This document shows, piece after piece, positions 1-8,402 of a stretch of DNA of 11,338 bases. Made by a program: the position numbers and the translations under genes. This DNA is from an uncultured Lysobacterales bacterium (lineage in GTDB: Bacteria; Pseudomonadota; Gammaproteobacteria; Xanthomonadales; Xanthomonadaceae). The notes beneath the pieces are model-generated. The model saw nothing but the letters and a program-made list of their open reading frames with translations, was not told the origin of the DNA and searched no databases. Location of the stretch: the NCBI GenBank assembly GCA_946886865.1, contig CAMPJI010000074.1, forward strand, positions 1 to 11,338, written 5' to 3'. Each line of letters opens with the position of its first letter. Position 1 is the first letter of the stretch.

Positions 1-678
1 CCCCAACACGAAGTCCGACAGCCTCCCCGCAACCCCGCCGTACCAGAGCGCCGCCACCCCCAGCAGGTTGATCACCACGCTCATCCAGAACCCCGTCTGG
101 AACGACGCCTTCACCGTCTTGTGCCGCATCTGTTGCTGCGCGATCAGCCCGCCCGGCCAGCCGCCGAACGTGTCCAGCGCGTGCAGCGTGGCCTCGGGCG
201 TGCGCTGGCGCCTGGGCTTGCCTGCCGCGTCCTTGTCCAGCACGTAGGCGATGTACGACACCGCGCTCATCACCAGGTACACCAGTGTCACCAGCGCGGG
301 CACGACCCCCGCCCCCATCAACGCGACTGCCACCGCCAGGAACGCCACGGCAATCGCCGTCCGCGGAATGCGTACCGGCGCCCGGTGCCGGGCGGCGCGG
401 CGCGGGGGCGCCTTGGATGCGACGGCACGCTGGCCCGCAAAGCGCACGTCCACCGCGTTCACCCGCCCCTTGCCGTCCACCTGCGTCGCGTAGGAAATCA
501 GGTCGCCCTCCAGCGGGCGGCGCGCTGCGTGCTGGAACGCCTTGATATGCACGAACGCCCGCGCCCCGCCGTCGTGCGGCGTCACGAAGCCGTAGCCCTT
601 GCCGTCGTCCCAGCCGGTGATGCGGCCGGCGCGGCGGGTGGCGGTGTCGATCGCGGATGGACGCAGGCGGGTACTCAT
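1..678 (-). CDS. Cold-shock domain / DUF1294 membrane protein (3' end outside window)
   Basis: Reading leftward from the ATG at 678-676, the frame is open to the window edge (226 codons, no stop). Residues about 17-80 form a cold-shock-like OB fold: a KGYGFV nucleic-acid-binding motif at 27-32 and AFVHI at 41-45. A basic linker follows, then a DUF1294 module with hydrophobic segments and the family signature DK..A, RTPE..LH, GGWPG, RHKT.K.SF and FW. The N-terminal part should bind RNA or single-stranded DNA and the C-terminal part sits in the inner membrane; the combined role is not known. The family normally ends soon after the last hydrophobic segment, so only a few residues are probably missing. 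It lies 25 bp after the L,D-transpeptidase gene on the same strand and is probably cotranscribed. No good Shine-Dalgarno precedes the ATG, so the start is less certain than the identity. Confidence 0.88.
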   Translation of the reverse strand, partial: MSTRLRPSAIDTATRRAGRITGWDDGKGYGFVTPHDGGARAFVHIKAFQHAARRPLEGDLISYATQVDGKGRVNAVDVRFAGQRAVASKAPPRRAARHRAPVRIPRTAIAVAFLAVAVALMGAGVVPALVTLVYLVMSAVSYIAYVLDKDAAGKPRRQRTPEATLHALDTFGGWPGGLIAQQQMRHKTVKASFQTGFWMSVVINLLGVAALWYGGVAGRLSDFVLG

Positions 679-703
679 CGGGTCGGTACGGCCAGGCGAT
701 CGG

Positions 704-1717
704 TCACAGTGCCGGACGGTCGGCGTTGAGCACCTGCAACGCCTGACCCGTGGTTTCAGGCAACACGTGCAGGTCGGTCAGCAGCAGGGCGGCGCCCGGC
801 TGCAGCAGGGGAGTAACTTCCCGGGTGAACGCCGGCGGCAGCACCACGCGCGCGACATCCTCCGCGGCCACCGCCTTGCCGGCCTCGTCCTCATGGCCCG
901 GAATGCCGATCCTGCGCCACGTCGGCTCCTGGCCTGGCGTGTGGGACGCGACCACGTACGCGTGGGTGCCGCTTGGCGGCGCGCCGTTGCGGAAGTCGAC
1001 GCGTGCGCGTCCGATTTCGGTGCCGTTTCGGAACACGAACACGCGCCGGTCCGTCGTGCTCATCACCATCGACAGCGGGCCCGACAGCGACGTCTCCGGG
1101 TGCCAGCGGAACGACTCCCGGGCGCCGAGCAGCGGCCCGGCGTCCTCGGCGCCCGTCCGGGGATCGATCGGGCTGGCCACCGCCGGATGCACCACGTCAT
1201 CCGGCGACACACCGTCCTTCGCGATCACCACCACCATGCCCATGGTGGTGGCATCGAACAGCAGGCGCGCGAACTCGGTGGGCAGGTGCACGCACCCGTG
1301 CGACTCCGGATAGCCCGGCAACCCGCCGGCATGCAACGCCACGCCATCCCAGGTCAGGCGCTCCTGGTAGGGCATCGGGGCATTGTTGTACGTGCTCGAG
1401 TGGTGGTTCTTGTCCTTCTGCAGGATGGTGAACACGCCGGTCGGCGTCTCATGGCCGGGCTTGCCGGTGCTCACGGTGGACACGGCCACCAGCAGCCCGT
1501 TGCGGTACACATAGGCCCGCTGCTCGGTCAGGCTGACCACCATCGCCATGGGCCCCATGTCCCTGGCATCGCCGCCCCACACCCATTCGCCCGCACGCAA
1601 GGCCGCCGGGGGCGTCCCGGCAGGACTGGACGTCGTCGCACCCCAGACGGGCGTGGCCTGCGCGGCGTCCGGGGCCAGCAGGAGCAGCACCACCAGTACG
1701 GTCGTTCGGATCACCAT
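704..1717 (-). CDS. Secreted L,D-transpeptidase (YkuD domain) with duplicated half-domain
   Basis: Protein of 337 residues. I chose the ATG at 1717-1715 over an upstream in-frame start at 1789 because a GAGG (1726-1723 on the minus strand) lies 5 nt ahead and the product then begins with a clean signal peptide (residues 1-21, likely cut after AQA). The upstream start would also remove the gap to the preceding gene. Residues about 55-160 are a YkuD catalytic domain: GVALHAGG with His129, and the SHGCVHLP motif with nucleophile Cys142. Such enzymes form or edit 3-3 peptidoglycan cross-links, or attach proteins to peptidoglycan, in the periplasm. Residues 213-232 resemble residues 55-74 closely (MVxSxTxxRxxVxRNG), so the C-terminal part seems to hold a second YkuD N-lobe without a catalytic Cys. 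The gene sits between a membrane-protein gene and the cold-shock/DUF1294 gene, all on one strand with short gaps. Confidence 0.9.
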   Translation of the reverse strand: MVIRTTVLVVLLLLAPDAAQATPVWGATTSSPAGTPPAALRAGEWVWGGDARDMGPMAMVVSLTEQRAYVYRNGLLVAVSTVSTGKPGHETPTGVFTILQKDKNHHSSTYNNAPMPYQERLTWDGVALHAGGLPGYPESHGCVHLPTEFARLLFDATTMGMVVVIAKDGVSPDDVVHPAVASPIDPRTGAEDAGPLLGARESFRWHPETSLSGPLSMVMSTTDRRVFVFRNGTEIGRARVDFRNGAPPSGTHAYVVASHTPGQEPTWRRIGIPGHEDEAGKAVAAEDVARVVLPPAFTREVTPLLQPGAALLLTDLHVLPETTGQALQVLNADRPAL

Positions 1718-1757
1718 GGCATCCTCATCGGCAAGGGCATCGGGTCCCGCTGGAGTC

Positions 1758-2474
1758 TCAGGGCGGCGCGGCCGGATCCGCGGCCGCACGTTCGGACGGA
1801 TCCGCCGGGGCAGTCAGCGCATGCCCCACCACCGCGTTGACCGCCGATCCGATCACCAGCACCAGCGCGGCCGCCAACAGGCGTCGCCACAGGCTCAACG
1901 GCGTGTGGGCACGGAGCCACGCCGCTTGCGCCAGCCAGAACCACACGGTGGCCGCCAGAAACAGGCCTATGGCGACCCGCAGTGCCCACGGCCCGCCCAG
2001 GGTGATCAGGGTCAGGGACAACGACACCGTGAACGCAAACGGGGCGACCAGGTAACACTGCTCGTAGAACGGCGCCCGCAGGGTCTCCCGATCCACGGGT
2101 GTGTGCGTGCGCACCAGGGCATACACCGCGCCCGCCAGCGACCACACGCCAAAGGCGATGGTGCGGTACAGCAGCAGGTTCTGTTCCGACGACAGCAGCA
2201 CGCTGCCCAGGCCCGTGTCCGCCTCGGGCACCGGACTGCGCACCGCCAGGTCGATGAAATGCGAGATCAGCACGCACAGGATCAGCAGCAGCGGCGGGCT
2301 GATGGCCGCACTGAAGCGGGTCTCGCTTTCGGAGGCCAACTGGGCACCGGCATAGGCGGTCATCCGCCGCGGCGAGGCGACGATGCGCCAGAGGGTGCGC
2401 GGCAACAGCACCAGCCACGTCAGCGCTTCGTAGACGAACTCTTCGAACGACTTGAGGATCTTCAGGAAGTCCAT
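1758..2474 (-). CDS. Polytopic inner-membrane protein of unknown function
   Basis: Protein of 238 residues that starts MDFLKILKSFEEFVYEAL, an amphipathic N-terminus. Hydrophobic segments follow at about 58-76, 101-121, 139-160, 162-187 and 196-220, suggesting five membrane passes, and the tail (about 222-238) is Ala/Pro/Asp-rich and soluble. I recognise no catalytic motif. The overall plan (short N-terminal helix, then a five-helix bundle) recalls Yip1-like or permease-annotated proteins, but that is only an impression. A GGTGG about 7 nt before the ATG is a weak ribosome binding site. The stop is 40 bp before the L,D-transpeptidase start on the same strand, so this is probably the first gene of a three-gene operon. 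It is divergent from the CPBP protease gene across about 100 bp. Confidence 0.85.
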   Translation of the reverse strand: MDFLKILKSFEEFVYEALTWLVLLPRTLWRIVASPRRMTAYAGAQLASESETRFSAAISPPLLLILCVLISHFIDLAVRSPVPEADTGLGSVLLSSEQNLLLYRTIAFGVWSLAGAVYALVRTHTPVDRETLRAPFYEQCYLVAPFAFTVSLSLTLITLGGPWALRVAIGLFLAATVWFWLAQAAWLRAHTPLSLWRRLLAAALVLVIGSAVNAVVGHALTAPADPSERAAADPAAPP

Positions 2475-2577
2475 GGGTCATCCACCGGATGGCGCCGCCC
2501 CGCTCCGTCAGGGCGTTGGGCCACATAGTGCATGGCGGCGTGATCAAATGCAGCCGGTGGCCCCATGGAGCCGTGCG

Positions 2578-3321
2578 ATGCGCCTTTCAGCCCCGCAGGA
2601 CCGTCCCGACTTTCCCTTCTACCTCGGCCGGCCGGTCGGCCTGTCCGGGCGGCAGTGGGGGGTGGTGCTCGCCGGCGTGGCGCTGGCGTTGTGGCTCCTG
2701 GTCGCGCCGTGGACGCGTCCGCCGCCGCCCTGGGGCGTGTGGATACCGGCGCTGCTGTTCTGCCTGGTGCCGCTGGGTGTGCTGGCGCTGGTGGCCGGGC
2801 GCCACTGGGCGGCCCTGTTCCATCGCCCCAGCGGCCGCGACCTGCGGCTGATGGTGGGCATTGCCGCGCTGAACCTGGTGGTCACTGTGCTGCTCGGCCT
2901 CCTGGTCAGTGGGCAACACCATGTCCAGGCCAACCCGCTGTTCCAGTCCCTGGGCGAGGCGGACACCGCCACCCGCCTGCACACCCTGGCCGCCATGGCG
3001 CCGCAGTTGCTGGGCGAGGAGCTGTTCACGATCCTCCCCTTCCTCGCCCTGCTGTGGTGGCTGCATGCACGGGCCGGCATCCGGCGGCGCACGGCCCTCA
3101 TGCTCGCCTGGCTGCTGTCGGCGATCCCCTTCGCGCTGGTGCATCTGCCCACGTACGGGTGGGACCTGCTGCAATGCCTGTCCATCATCGGCACCGCCCG
3201 CTTGGTGCTGAGCCTGGCCTACCTGCTGTCGCGCAACCTGTGGGTCTCCACCGGCGCGCACGTGCTCAACGACTGGGCCCTGGTCGGCACCGCCCTGCTG
3301 CTGGGGCCGTTGTCCGGCTGA
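2578..3321 (+). CDS. CPBP-family intramembrane metalloprotease
   Basis: Protein of 247 residues from the ATG at 2578, chosen because GGAG at 2567-2570 lies 7 nt ahead. Longer in-frame starts (2548, 2452) would run toward or into the divergent gene and add a low-quality N-terminus. It has about seven hydrophobic segments. The three CPBP (CAAX protease and bacteriocin-processing, Rce1-like) motifs are visible: GEE at 146-148, FALVH ending in His189, and HVLND with His228 and Asp232. These Glu and His residues form the presumed active site within the membrane. The first motif reads EELFTI, without the Arg of the common EExxxR form. Family members include prenyl-protein processing enzymes and bacteriocin self-immunity proteins, but most bacterial ones have unknown substrates. 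No bacteriocin-like gene is adjacent, so the role here is open. It is the last intact gene before the accessory region. Confidence 0.88.
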   Translation: MRLSAPQDRPDFPFYLGRPVGLSGRQWGVVLAGVALALWLLVAPWTRPPPPWGVWIPALLFCLVPLGVLALVAGRHWAALFHRPSGRDLRLMVGIAALNLVVTVLLGLLVSGQHHVQANPLFQSLGEADTATRLHTLAAMAPQLLGEELFTILPFLALLWWLHARAGIRRRTALMLAWLLSAIPFALVHLPTYGWDLLQCLSIIGTARLVLSLAYLLSRNLWVSTGAHVLNDWALVGTALLLGPLSG

Positions 3322-3415
3322 CAGTGCGGCGGCACCGCCACGGCACAGGTCAACGCGATCGGACCCGTACGGGACGGTGAGGCGACCGGGGTCGGCGGTT
3401 CGTGGCTTGATGCTC

Positions 3416-4141
3416 AAGATGGCCACCCTCAGCGACATCGGCCACACCGGCGAGCTGCGCCACTGGGCCAACGCGCTGGGCGCGGATGTCACCGAGATGG
3501 AGCTGTCATCGCAGTTCCGCTGCAACGGCTCTGACGGGCATCTGGCCTGGCTGGGCCACACGCTCGGGATTCGCGAGACCGCCAACACGCGGCTGGACCC
3601 GGACGACTTCGACTTCCGCGTGGTCGACAGCCCCACCGAACTGCACCGGCTGATCGCCGAGAAGAACACGGCCAACAACAAGTCGCGCGTGGTCACCGGC
3701 TACTGCTGAGACTGGAAGAGCAAGCGCAACCCGGATGCCTACGACATCGTCATTCCCGAGCACGGCTACCAGCGCCAATGGAACCTCGGCACCGACGGCA
3801 GCCTGTGGATCGTCGCGCCCCACTCCATCGAGGAGGTCGGCTGCATCCACACCTGCCAGGGGCTGGAGCTGGACTACGTCGGCGTGATCATCGGCCCCGA
3901 CCTCATCGCCCGCGAAGGCCAGCTCCGGACCGACCCGGCCGGCCGCTCGAAGATGGACCGCTCGATCCGCGGCTACAAGACGATGATGAAGATCGACCCG
4001 GACGGCACGCTGGAGCGCGTGGACCGGATCATCTGCAACACCTACCGGACATTGATGACCCGGGGGATGAAGGGGTGCTACGTGTACTGCACGGTTGAGG
4101 AGATGCGTGGCTATCTCCGAAGCGCAATTAGCTACGAGTGA
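3416..4141 (+). pseudogene. DUF2075 / Schlafen-3-like helicase remnant, 5'-truncated with internal stop
   Basis: One reading frame from about 3416 to the TGA at 4139-4141 encodes the C-terminal third of a DUF2075 protein. Recognisable stretches are LSSQFRCNGSDG, NNKSRVVTGYC, DWKSK, YDIVIPEHGYQ, GSLWIVAP, EVGCIHTCQGLELDYVGVIIGPDL and NTYRTLMTRGMKGCYVY. Two lesions are visible. The N-terminal half, which would carry the Walker A and B motifs, is absent: upstream sequence is unrelated and belongs to the flank of the protease gene. The codon at 3707-3709 is TGA, splitting GYC from DWKSK, where the family as I remember it has Trp (TGG). No usable start or ribosome site lies at the left edge. Full-length relatives are several hundred residues and are often found in defence islands next to restriction or helicase genes. 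This copy should be inactive. Confidence 0.8.
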
Positions 4142-4224
4142 CTGGTTTCGGACAGGAGCGGGCCACGCCGTGCAAGTGGACTTGCGCGTTTGCTGCTCCG
4201 GGTCCGCGGTCCGCCAGGCGCCGG

Positions 4225-4255
4225 TTGGACAACGCGGCCCCTATGTCACGATAAA
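4225..4255 (+). promoter_or_regulatory. Weak candidate promoter for the SIR2 operon
   Basis: Within the 265-bp non-coding stretch 4142-4406, TTGGAC (4225-4230) and GATAAA (4250-4255) could act as -35 and -10 boxes. The 19-bp spacing is longer than ideal and the -10 matches only four of six positions. This local AT-rich spot is the best sigma-70-like site I see ahead of the operon. The stretch also holds a short perfect inverted repeat (GCAAGT-GG-ACTTGC, 4172-4185). I see no gene in it. Confidence 0.2.
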
Positions 4256-4406
4256 TGCCTTTCCTAGATCGGCTGCGTCCTGAACTCTAAATGGCGCTAG
4301 TCGCTTCATCGGGCCCGGGCGCAGGTCGTCTGTGGCGATTCGTATCGGGGGTGGGCCTGCCCCGATGGAGATCCGGCCCATCCTCTAACTCGCAGTGGAG
4401 CTCTCG

Positions 4407-5615
4407 GTGCCAAACCATGTGGATTCGCGGAGCGCCGCGGCGCAGTCCGAACGAGTCATTTCGCTCGGTCCGGGGCTTCCCGCGATTCCTGAGCGGCTGC
4501 TCTTGGCGCATGCACGAGGCGAAGTCCTGTTCCTCGCGGGCGCCGGCATCTCCATGCCCGCGGGCCTGCCGAGCTTCGCGGAGCTGGTTAAGCAGGTCTA
4601 CGCAAAGCTCGACGGCTCGGTATACCGCGTAATTGACGATGGAACCAAAGTTGACGATCAGCGTAACGCGGACCTCAATCACCAGCAGATTGCCGAGATC
4701 CTGCGATATAGAAGGCGCGATTTTGACGTCGTTCTCGGCATGCTCGAGCGGCGCATCGACGACAGGCCCAGTAGCGGCAGTCGCGTCCGCGCGGCGATCG
4801 CGGAGATCTTGCGTGACCCGCCGCGATCCCCTGCCCCGATCCATAAGGTCCTGATGCGACTGTCCGAGCGCGGCGGCGACTCGACGATCGTCACAACCAA
4901 TTTCGATGTCCTGCTGCAGCAGGCCCTGGGTCGGCGGTCTCGGGTGGAAACATACGCCTTGGGCGCGATCCCGAGGCCCTCAAGGCGCCCGGACTTCAAT
5001 GGCGTGCTCCATCTCCACGGCGTATTGGCACAAGACGCCCGACGCGCCTCTGAGTTCGTGGTCACCGACCAGGACTTCGGCGAGTACTACATGCGGCGCC
5101 GTGGCATCCCCGATTTCATCTACGACGCTGCGCGCCTGTTCCATCTGGTGCTGGTGGGCTACAGCGCTGACGACCCGCCAATGCGCTACCTCTTGAATGC
5201 GGTGGCGGCCGACGTCAACAGATTTAGTGATCTCAAAGATCGTTTTACATTCGTTGGGCAGGACCAGCTTAATCATGTGGAGCTGGAAGACTGGAAAGGA
5301 CGAGGTATCGAGCCGATTCCCTATGACCGCACGGGTTCGCACGCGAAACTGCTGGCGCTACTGGAGCGATGGGCTGAGCTGTCTGCGATCAACGGCGACC
5401 CTAGGGTCGTCGAGAAGGAAGTTCGTCGGATCGTAAAACTGGCTCGCCCTGCCGCATCCGAGCCCGATCGGGATCTTTTCGATCACCTGTTCCGCCGAAG
5501 CAGCAACGTCGAGCGCGCACAGTTGGCTGCCGTCGCATCCAAAGCCAACGCGCACATCAGCTGGCTGGATGCAATCGCGACCATCCTGCGCGAGCCAGCG
5601 GGGTATCACGCATGA
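4407..5615 (+). CDS. SIR2-domain protein, probable NAD+-consuming defence effector
   Basis: Protein of 402 residues from a GTG at 4407, chosen because GGAG at 4397-4400 lies 6 nt ahead; another GTG at 4395 would add four residues and has no such site. Residues about 40-265 form a SIR2_2-type Rossmann fold: LFLAGAGIS (GAGIS at 45-49, NAD+ binding), TTNFD at 163-167 (Asn165, Asp167), LHLHG with the presumed catalytic His204, and LVGYSADDPPMRYLL at about 250-263. Bacterial SIR2 domains of this class act as NAD+ hydrolases that deplete NAD+ after phage sensing (as in ThsA, DSR1/DSR2 and SIR2-pAgo). The last ~110 residues are helical with no motif I know. The TGA stop overlaps the next gene's ATG as ATGA, which implies translational coupling and a joint function. 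NAD+ depletion as the activity is inferred from the family. Confidence 0.87.
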   Translation: MPNHVDSRSAAAQSERVISLGPGLPAIPERLLLAHARGEVLFLAGAGISMPAGLPSFAELVKQVYAKLDGSVYRVIDDGTKVDDQRNADLNHQQIAEILRYRRRDFDVVLGMLERRIDDRPSSGSRVRAAIAEILRDPPRSPAPIHKVLMRLSERGGDSTIVTTNFDVLLQQALGRRSRVETYALGAIPRPSRRPDFNGVLHLHGVLAQDARRASEFVVTDQDFGEYYMRRRGIPDFIYDAARLFHLVLVGYSADDPPMRYLLNAVAADVNRFSDLKDRFTFVGQDQLNHVELEDWKGRGIEPIPYDRTGSHAKLLALLERWAELSAINGDPRVVEKEVRRIVKLARPAASEPDRDLFDHLFRRSSNVERAQLAAVASKANAHISWLDAIATILREPAGYHA

Positions 5616-8314
5616 CTCTCGCCTTCCGGCACCTTACGGCCCAGGACTGGGACGCGGTGCGTGTGCTTGTCCGCTTCCTGCAACGTCGCATGCAGGAACG
5701 CGAAACGTTGGAATGGGCGCTAGAAGCCACGCCACGAGACCTCGTTAAACGAGCAGCGATCCTGGAGCTGCTTTCGACGCTCGACGGTCGTGGCCTTTCC
5801 GAGCCTTGGCGCACGGCATGGCGGCTCGTCGAAGAGCGCTGGGAAGAGCAAGCGCAGGAGAGCGATGCGCAGGCGGTCTATCGCGTGAGGACGCGGGTCG
5901 CTTCCGGCGAGCGGACCGGCGCCCTGATCAGCTCCATCGTCGCTCACGTGATGCCGCGGCTCGAGATCGCTATGCGCGAGCCCCCCCCGGGGCGACGCAA
6001 GCCTAAGACGGCTGCAGATCTCCTGCGCGCTTCGTTGACGAGCGCTCGCCTCCATCCGGAAGACAGCTACGCGCTTGACCGTATCGATGAGCCGCACTTT
6101 CTTCTGGCGCTCGCACGCGAACTCGAGGGGGCGGTGGAGCACGGATTAGCGATGGCGCGCCGGCTCGGGTGGGAAGACGACGGACGCTACTGGCAGCTGG
6201 GAGACCTGCGCGCGGTTGCATACCAGCGGCAGGACAACGGCCACTTCGCTCGCGATGCCGACGAGTTTCATCGCGGGATCGCGCCGTCCGTCAAATTGCT
6301 CCACGCTGTAGTTTGCCGGCTGGCCGACGTATCGCCTCCACAGGCCGAACGCATCGTCCGCGGGTGGCGGGAGCACGGTGGCCCCATCCACCTTCGCTTG
6401 TGGGCGGCAATGGCCGCGGATGCGGCGTTGGTCAGCGGCGCCGAAGTCGCCGAAGTGCTTGAAGCCTTGAGCGATGAAGAGTTCTGGAACCTCGGGGCGT
6501 ACCCCGAGGTCGCCGAGCTCCGTGCGGTCCGGTTTGCCGACCTGCCTGCCGATGCACGAGGGCGCATCGAGCAGCGAGTCATCAAGGGCGCCTCACGCCA
6601 GTTTTGGGCGAAGCGTACGCGCCGCGAGGCACTCGTTGAGCTGCGCACCTACTGGGCGAGTCGTGAGCTTCGCCGTATCGAGGTCGCGGGAGGCGCGCTT
6701 TCTGCAGAGGCGCAAGGCTGGCTGGACGCACAGCTGTCGTCGCACCCGGACCTCGTGGAGATGAACTCGGTGCGCCATGGCTTCTTGGGTGCGACGGTCG
6801 TGCGTCATGTTGTGTCCCATCCCGATGAGCGCTACGACGCCCTGACGGGCGTCGAACGCCTGGGGGCTCTCGAGACTGCGCTGGCCTCGCCTGAGCGCCA
6901 CTGGGATGACGCCCCGGCGGAAGGGGCGACCGCATGGATCCAGACAGCAGGCAACGCCGAGCGTGTAATAGCCGAACTCGAGGCGGTCGACGACCTTTCG
7001 CCCTACCCCCTCATCTTCGAGCGGCTTGGCTGGGCGTTGTCGCGGCCATCGATTCAGGCCCCCGCGTGGGTCCCGGACGCCTCGCGACGCATGCTCGGTC
7101 TGGTGCTCGCTGCTCCTGTGGAGATGTTGGCAAACGCGATCGAAGGCATCTCGTACTGGCTTTCCGCATGGGCCGGCACCTTGGCCGACAAGACGGCCGT
7201 AGTAACGGCGTGGCACAAGCTTTGGCCTTTGGCCGTGTCCGCGACCAATGCTCGCCCGTCCGAGCCCGATGAAGACGAGCTGGAAGCCGCTGTCGTCGTC
7301 GTGTCCGATGCCGAGGAACCGCGCGACGTGGACACCCTGAATGACCCGGCCGGACGCCTGACGGGTGTGTTCTTGGAGCTTTGCCCGACTCATCCTGAGC
7401 CTGTATTCATCGCCAACAGCAGTCTGGCGCGGATGCGAAACATGATCGCCTCGGCACCCGGAAATGCGGGGCTCATCGGCCTGCACCGTCTCGTCGAGCA
7501 ACTGCCCTACTTCCTAGCGGCCGACCCGGATTGGACGCAGGAACATCTCATCCGGCCTCTTCGCGCCGACGACGCACGTGCGCTGGTCCTGTGGCGCGCA
7601 TTCGCCCGCCGCGCCCACTACGGTCCGGTCCTTGCGATCCTCGGCGATGACTTCCTCGAGCGCATTCAGGATCGCCGCCTTGGACGCGAGCGCCGCGACA
7701 TCTTGCTGTCGAGCCTGATCATCGACGCGCTGTACGGATTGCTCGACGGCCGCCCCCCCGCCGTAGGGTTTGATCGCCTGCAGCAGGCAATTCGTGCGGT
7801 CGACGCTGAAGTTCGCGCCCGATCGACTCAAACGCTGCAACGATTTCTCGCCAGCGCTCCAGGTAACGAGCGCAACGGCGAGCGTCTGACGGCAGACATT
7901 GTGTTCGATCGGGCCATCGCGCCATTCCTTCGCCGCGGCTGGCCGCCCGAGCGATCCCTCGCCACGCGAGGCGTCAGCGCAGCGCTGGCAGACCTGCCCG
8001 CTTCAGCCGGGAATCGCATGCCGGAAGCAGTTGCTGCGATCGAACCCTTCCTTGTGCCGTTCGATTGTTGGTCCATGTCTGCGTATGGCTTCTGGGGAGA
8101 CACGGCGGACGGGCGGCCTCAACTCGAAAGGATAGACGACGCTTCTAAGGCGACCGCACTCTTGCGGCTCCTGGACGCGACGGTGGGGACGGCCCCGGAC
8201 AGCGTTATTCCGACGGATCTCGGCGACGCGCTAGAGCACATCAACCGACAGTCGCCCGCACTGAGCAGCACGGTCGCGTTTCGTCGCTTGGCGACGTTGG
8301 CCCGACGTCGTTGA
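5612..8314 (+). CDS. Large helical partner of the SIR2 protein, DUF4020-like C-terminus
   Basis: Protein of 900 residues whose ATG overlaps the SIR2 stop by 4 nt. It has no signal peptide or membrane segment and looks almost entirely alpha-helical, with no nuclease, ATPase or protease motif that I can find. A helical N-terminal lobe (about 1-550) leads to an acidic linker (about 551-573, rich in Asp/Glu), then LNDPAGRLTGVFLELCP and a second helical lobe. The C-terminal part (about 770-900: GWPPERSL, PASAGNRMPEAV, PFLVPFD, a DLGDALEHI segment, and FRRLATLARR at the very end) resembles DUF4020, a domain I recall at the C-terminus of long SIR2 proteins. SIR2 plus this protein total about 1300 residues, a plausible length for a fused version. 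The likely role is sensor or regulatory scaffold for the SIR2 effector. A C8 run at 5981-5988 and a C7 run at 7753-7759 lie in the frame. The DUF4020 link is from memory, not a search. Confidence 0.75.
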   Translation: MTLAFRHLTAQDWDAVRVLVRFLQRRMQERETLEWALEATPRDLVKRAAILELLSTLDGRGLSEPWRTAWRLVEERWEEQAQESDAQAVYRVRTRVASGERTGALISSIVAHVMPRLEIAMREPPPGRRKPKTAADLLRASLTSARLHPEDSYALDRIDEPHFLLALARELEGAVEHGLAMARRLGWEDDGRYWQLGDLRAVAYQRQDNGHFARDADEFHRGIAPSVKLLHAVVCRLADVSPPQAERIVRGWREHGGPIHLRLWAAMAADAALVSGAEVAEVLEALSDEEFWNLGAYPEVAELRAVRFADLPADARGRIEQRVIKGASRQFWAKRTRREALVELRTYWASRELRRIEVAGGALSAEAQGWLDAQLSSHPDLVEMNSVRHGFLGATVVRHVVSHPDERYDALTGVERLGALETALASPERHWDDAPAEGATAWIQTAGNAERVIAELEAVDDLSPYPLIFERLGWALSRPSIQAPAWVPDASRRMLGLVLAAPVEMLANAIEGISYWLSAWAGTLADKTAVVTAWHKLWPLAVSATNARPSEPDEDELEAAVVVVSDAEEPRDVDTLNDPAGRLTGVFLELCPTHPEPVFIANSSLARMRNMIASAPGNAGLIGLHRLVEQLPYFLAADPDWTQEHLIRPLRADDARALVLWRAFARRAHYGPVLAILGDDFLERIQDRRLGRERRDILLSSLIIDALYGLLDGRPPAVGFDRLQQAIRAVDAEVRARSTQTLQRFLASAPGNERNGERLTADIVFDRAIAPFLRRGWPPERSLATRGVSAALADLPASAGNRMPEAVAAIEPFLVPFDCWSMSAYGFWGDTADGRPQLERIDDASKATALLRLLDATVGTAPDSVIPTDLGDALEHINRQSPALSSTVAFRRLATLARRR

Positions 8315-8402
8315 TTGATCGAACGTTCTCGACCAGCTGCGCGTACCGATCGGTTCAATCACTCCCATCGGTCCGGGCTGATCGCTGCGTGTCTGCCGAC
8401 AC

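Noticed and set aside
599..1840. Plus-strand 413-codon frame antisense to the L,D-transpeptidase gene
   Set aside because: It is rich in Arg, His and Gln, with no motif, while the opposite strand has a signal peptide and the SHGCVHLP active site.
1711..2547. Minus-strand 278-codon frame overlapping the membrane-protein gene
   Set aside because: The alternative frame at 1758-2474 encodes clean membrane helices; this one gives an Ala/Gly/Arg-rich shadow.
4172..4185. Short inverted repeat GCAAGT-GG-ACTTGC as an operator
   Set aside because: It is a single copy, it lies upstream of the only weak promoter candidate, and no regulator gene is nearby. Arms of 6 bp can arise by chance.
6593..7501. 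Long minus-strand reading frame (302 codons) inside the SIR2-partner gene
   Set aside because: It is antisense to a well-supported coding frame and gives an Arg/His-rich product typical of GC-rich shadow frames.
8315..8402. Terminator between the convergent SIR2 operon and the cassette array
   Set aside because: The inverted pieces here (ACCGAT with ATCGGT) have a long loop and no T tract, so I cannot support one.
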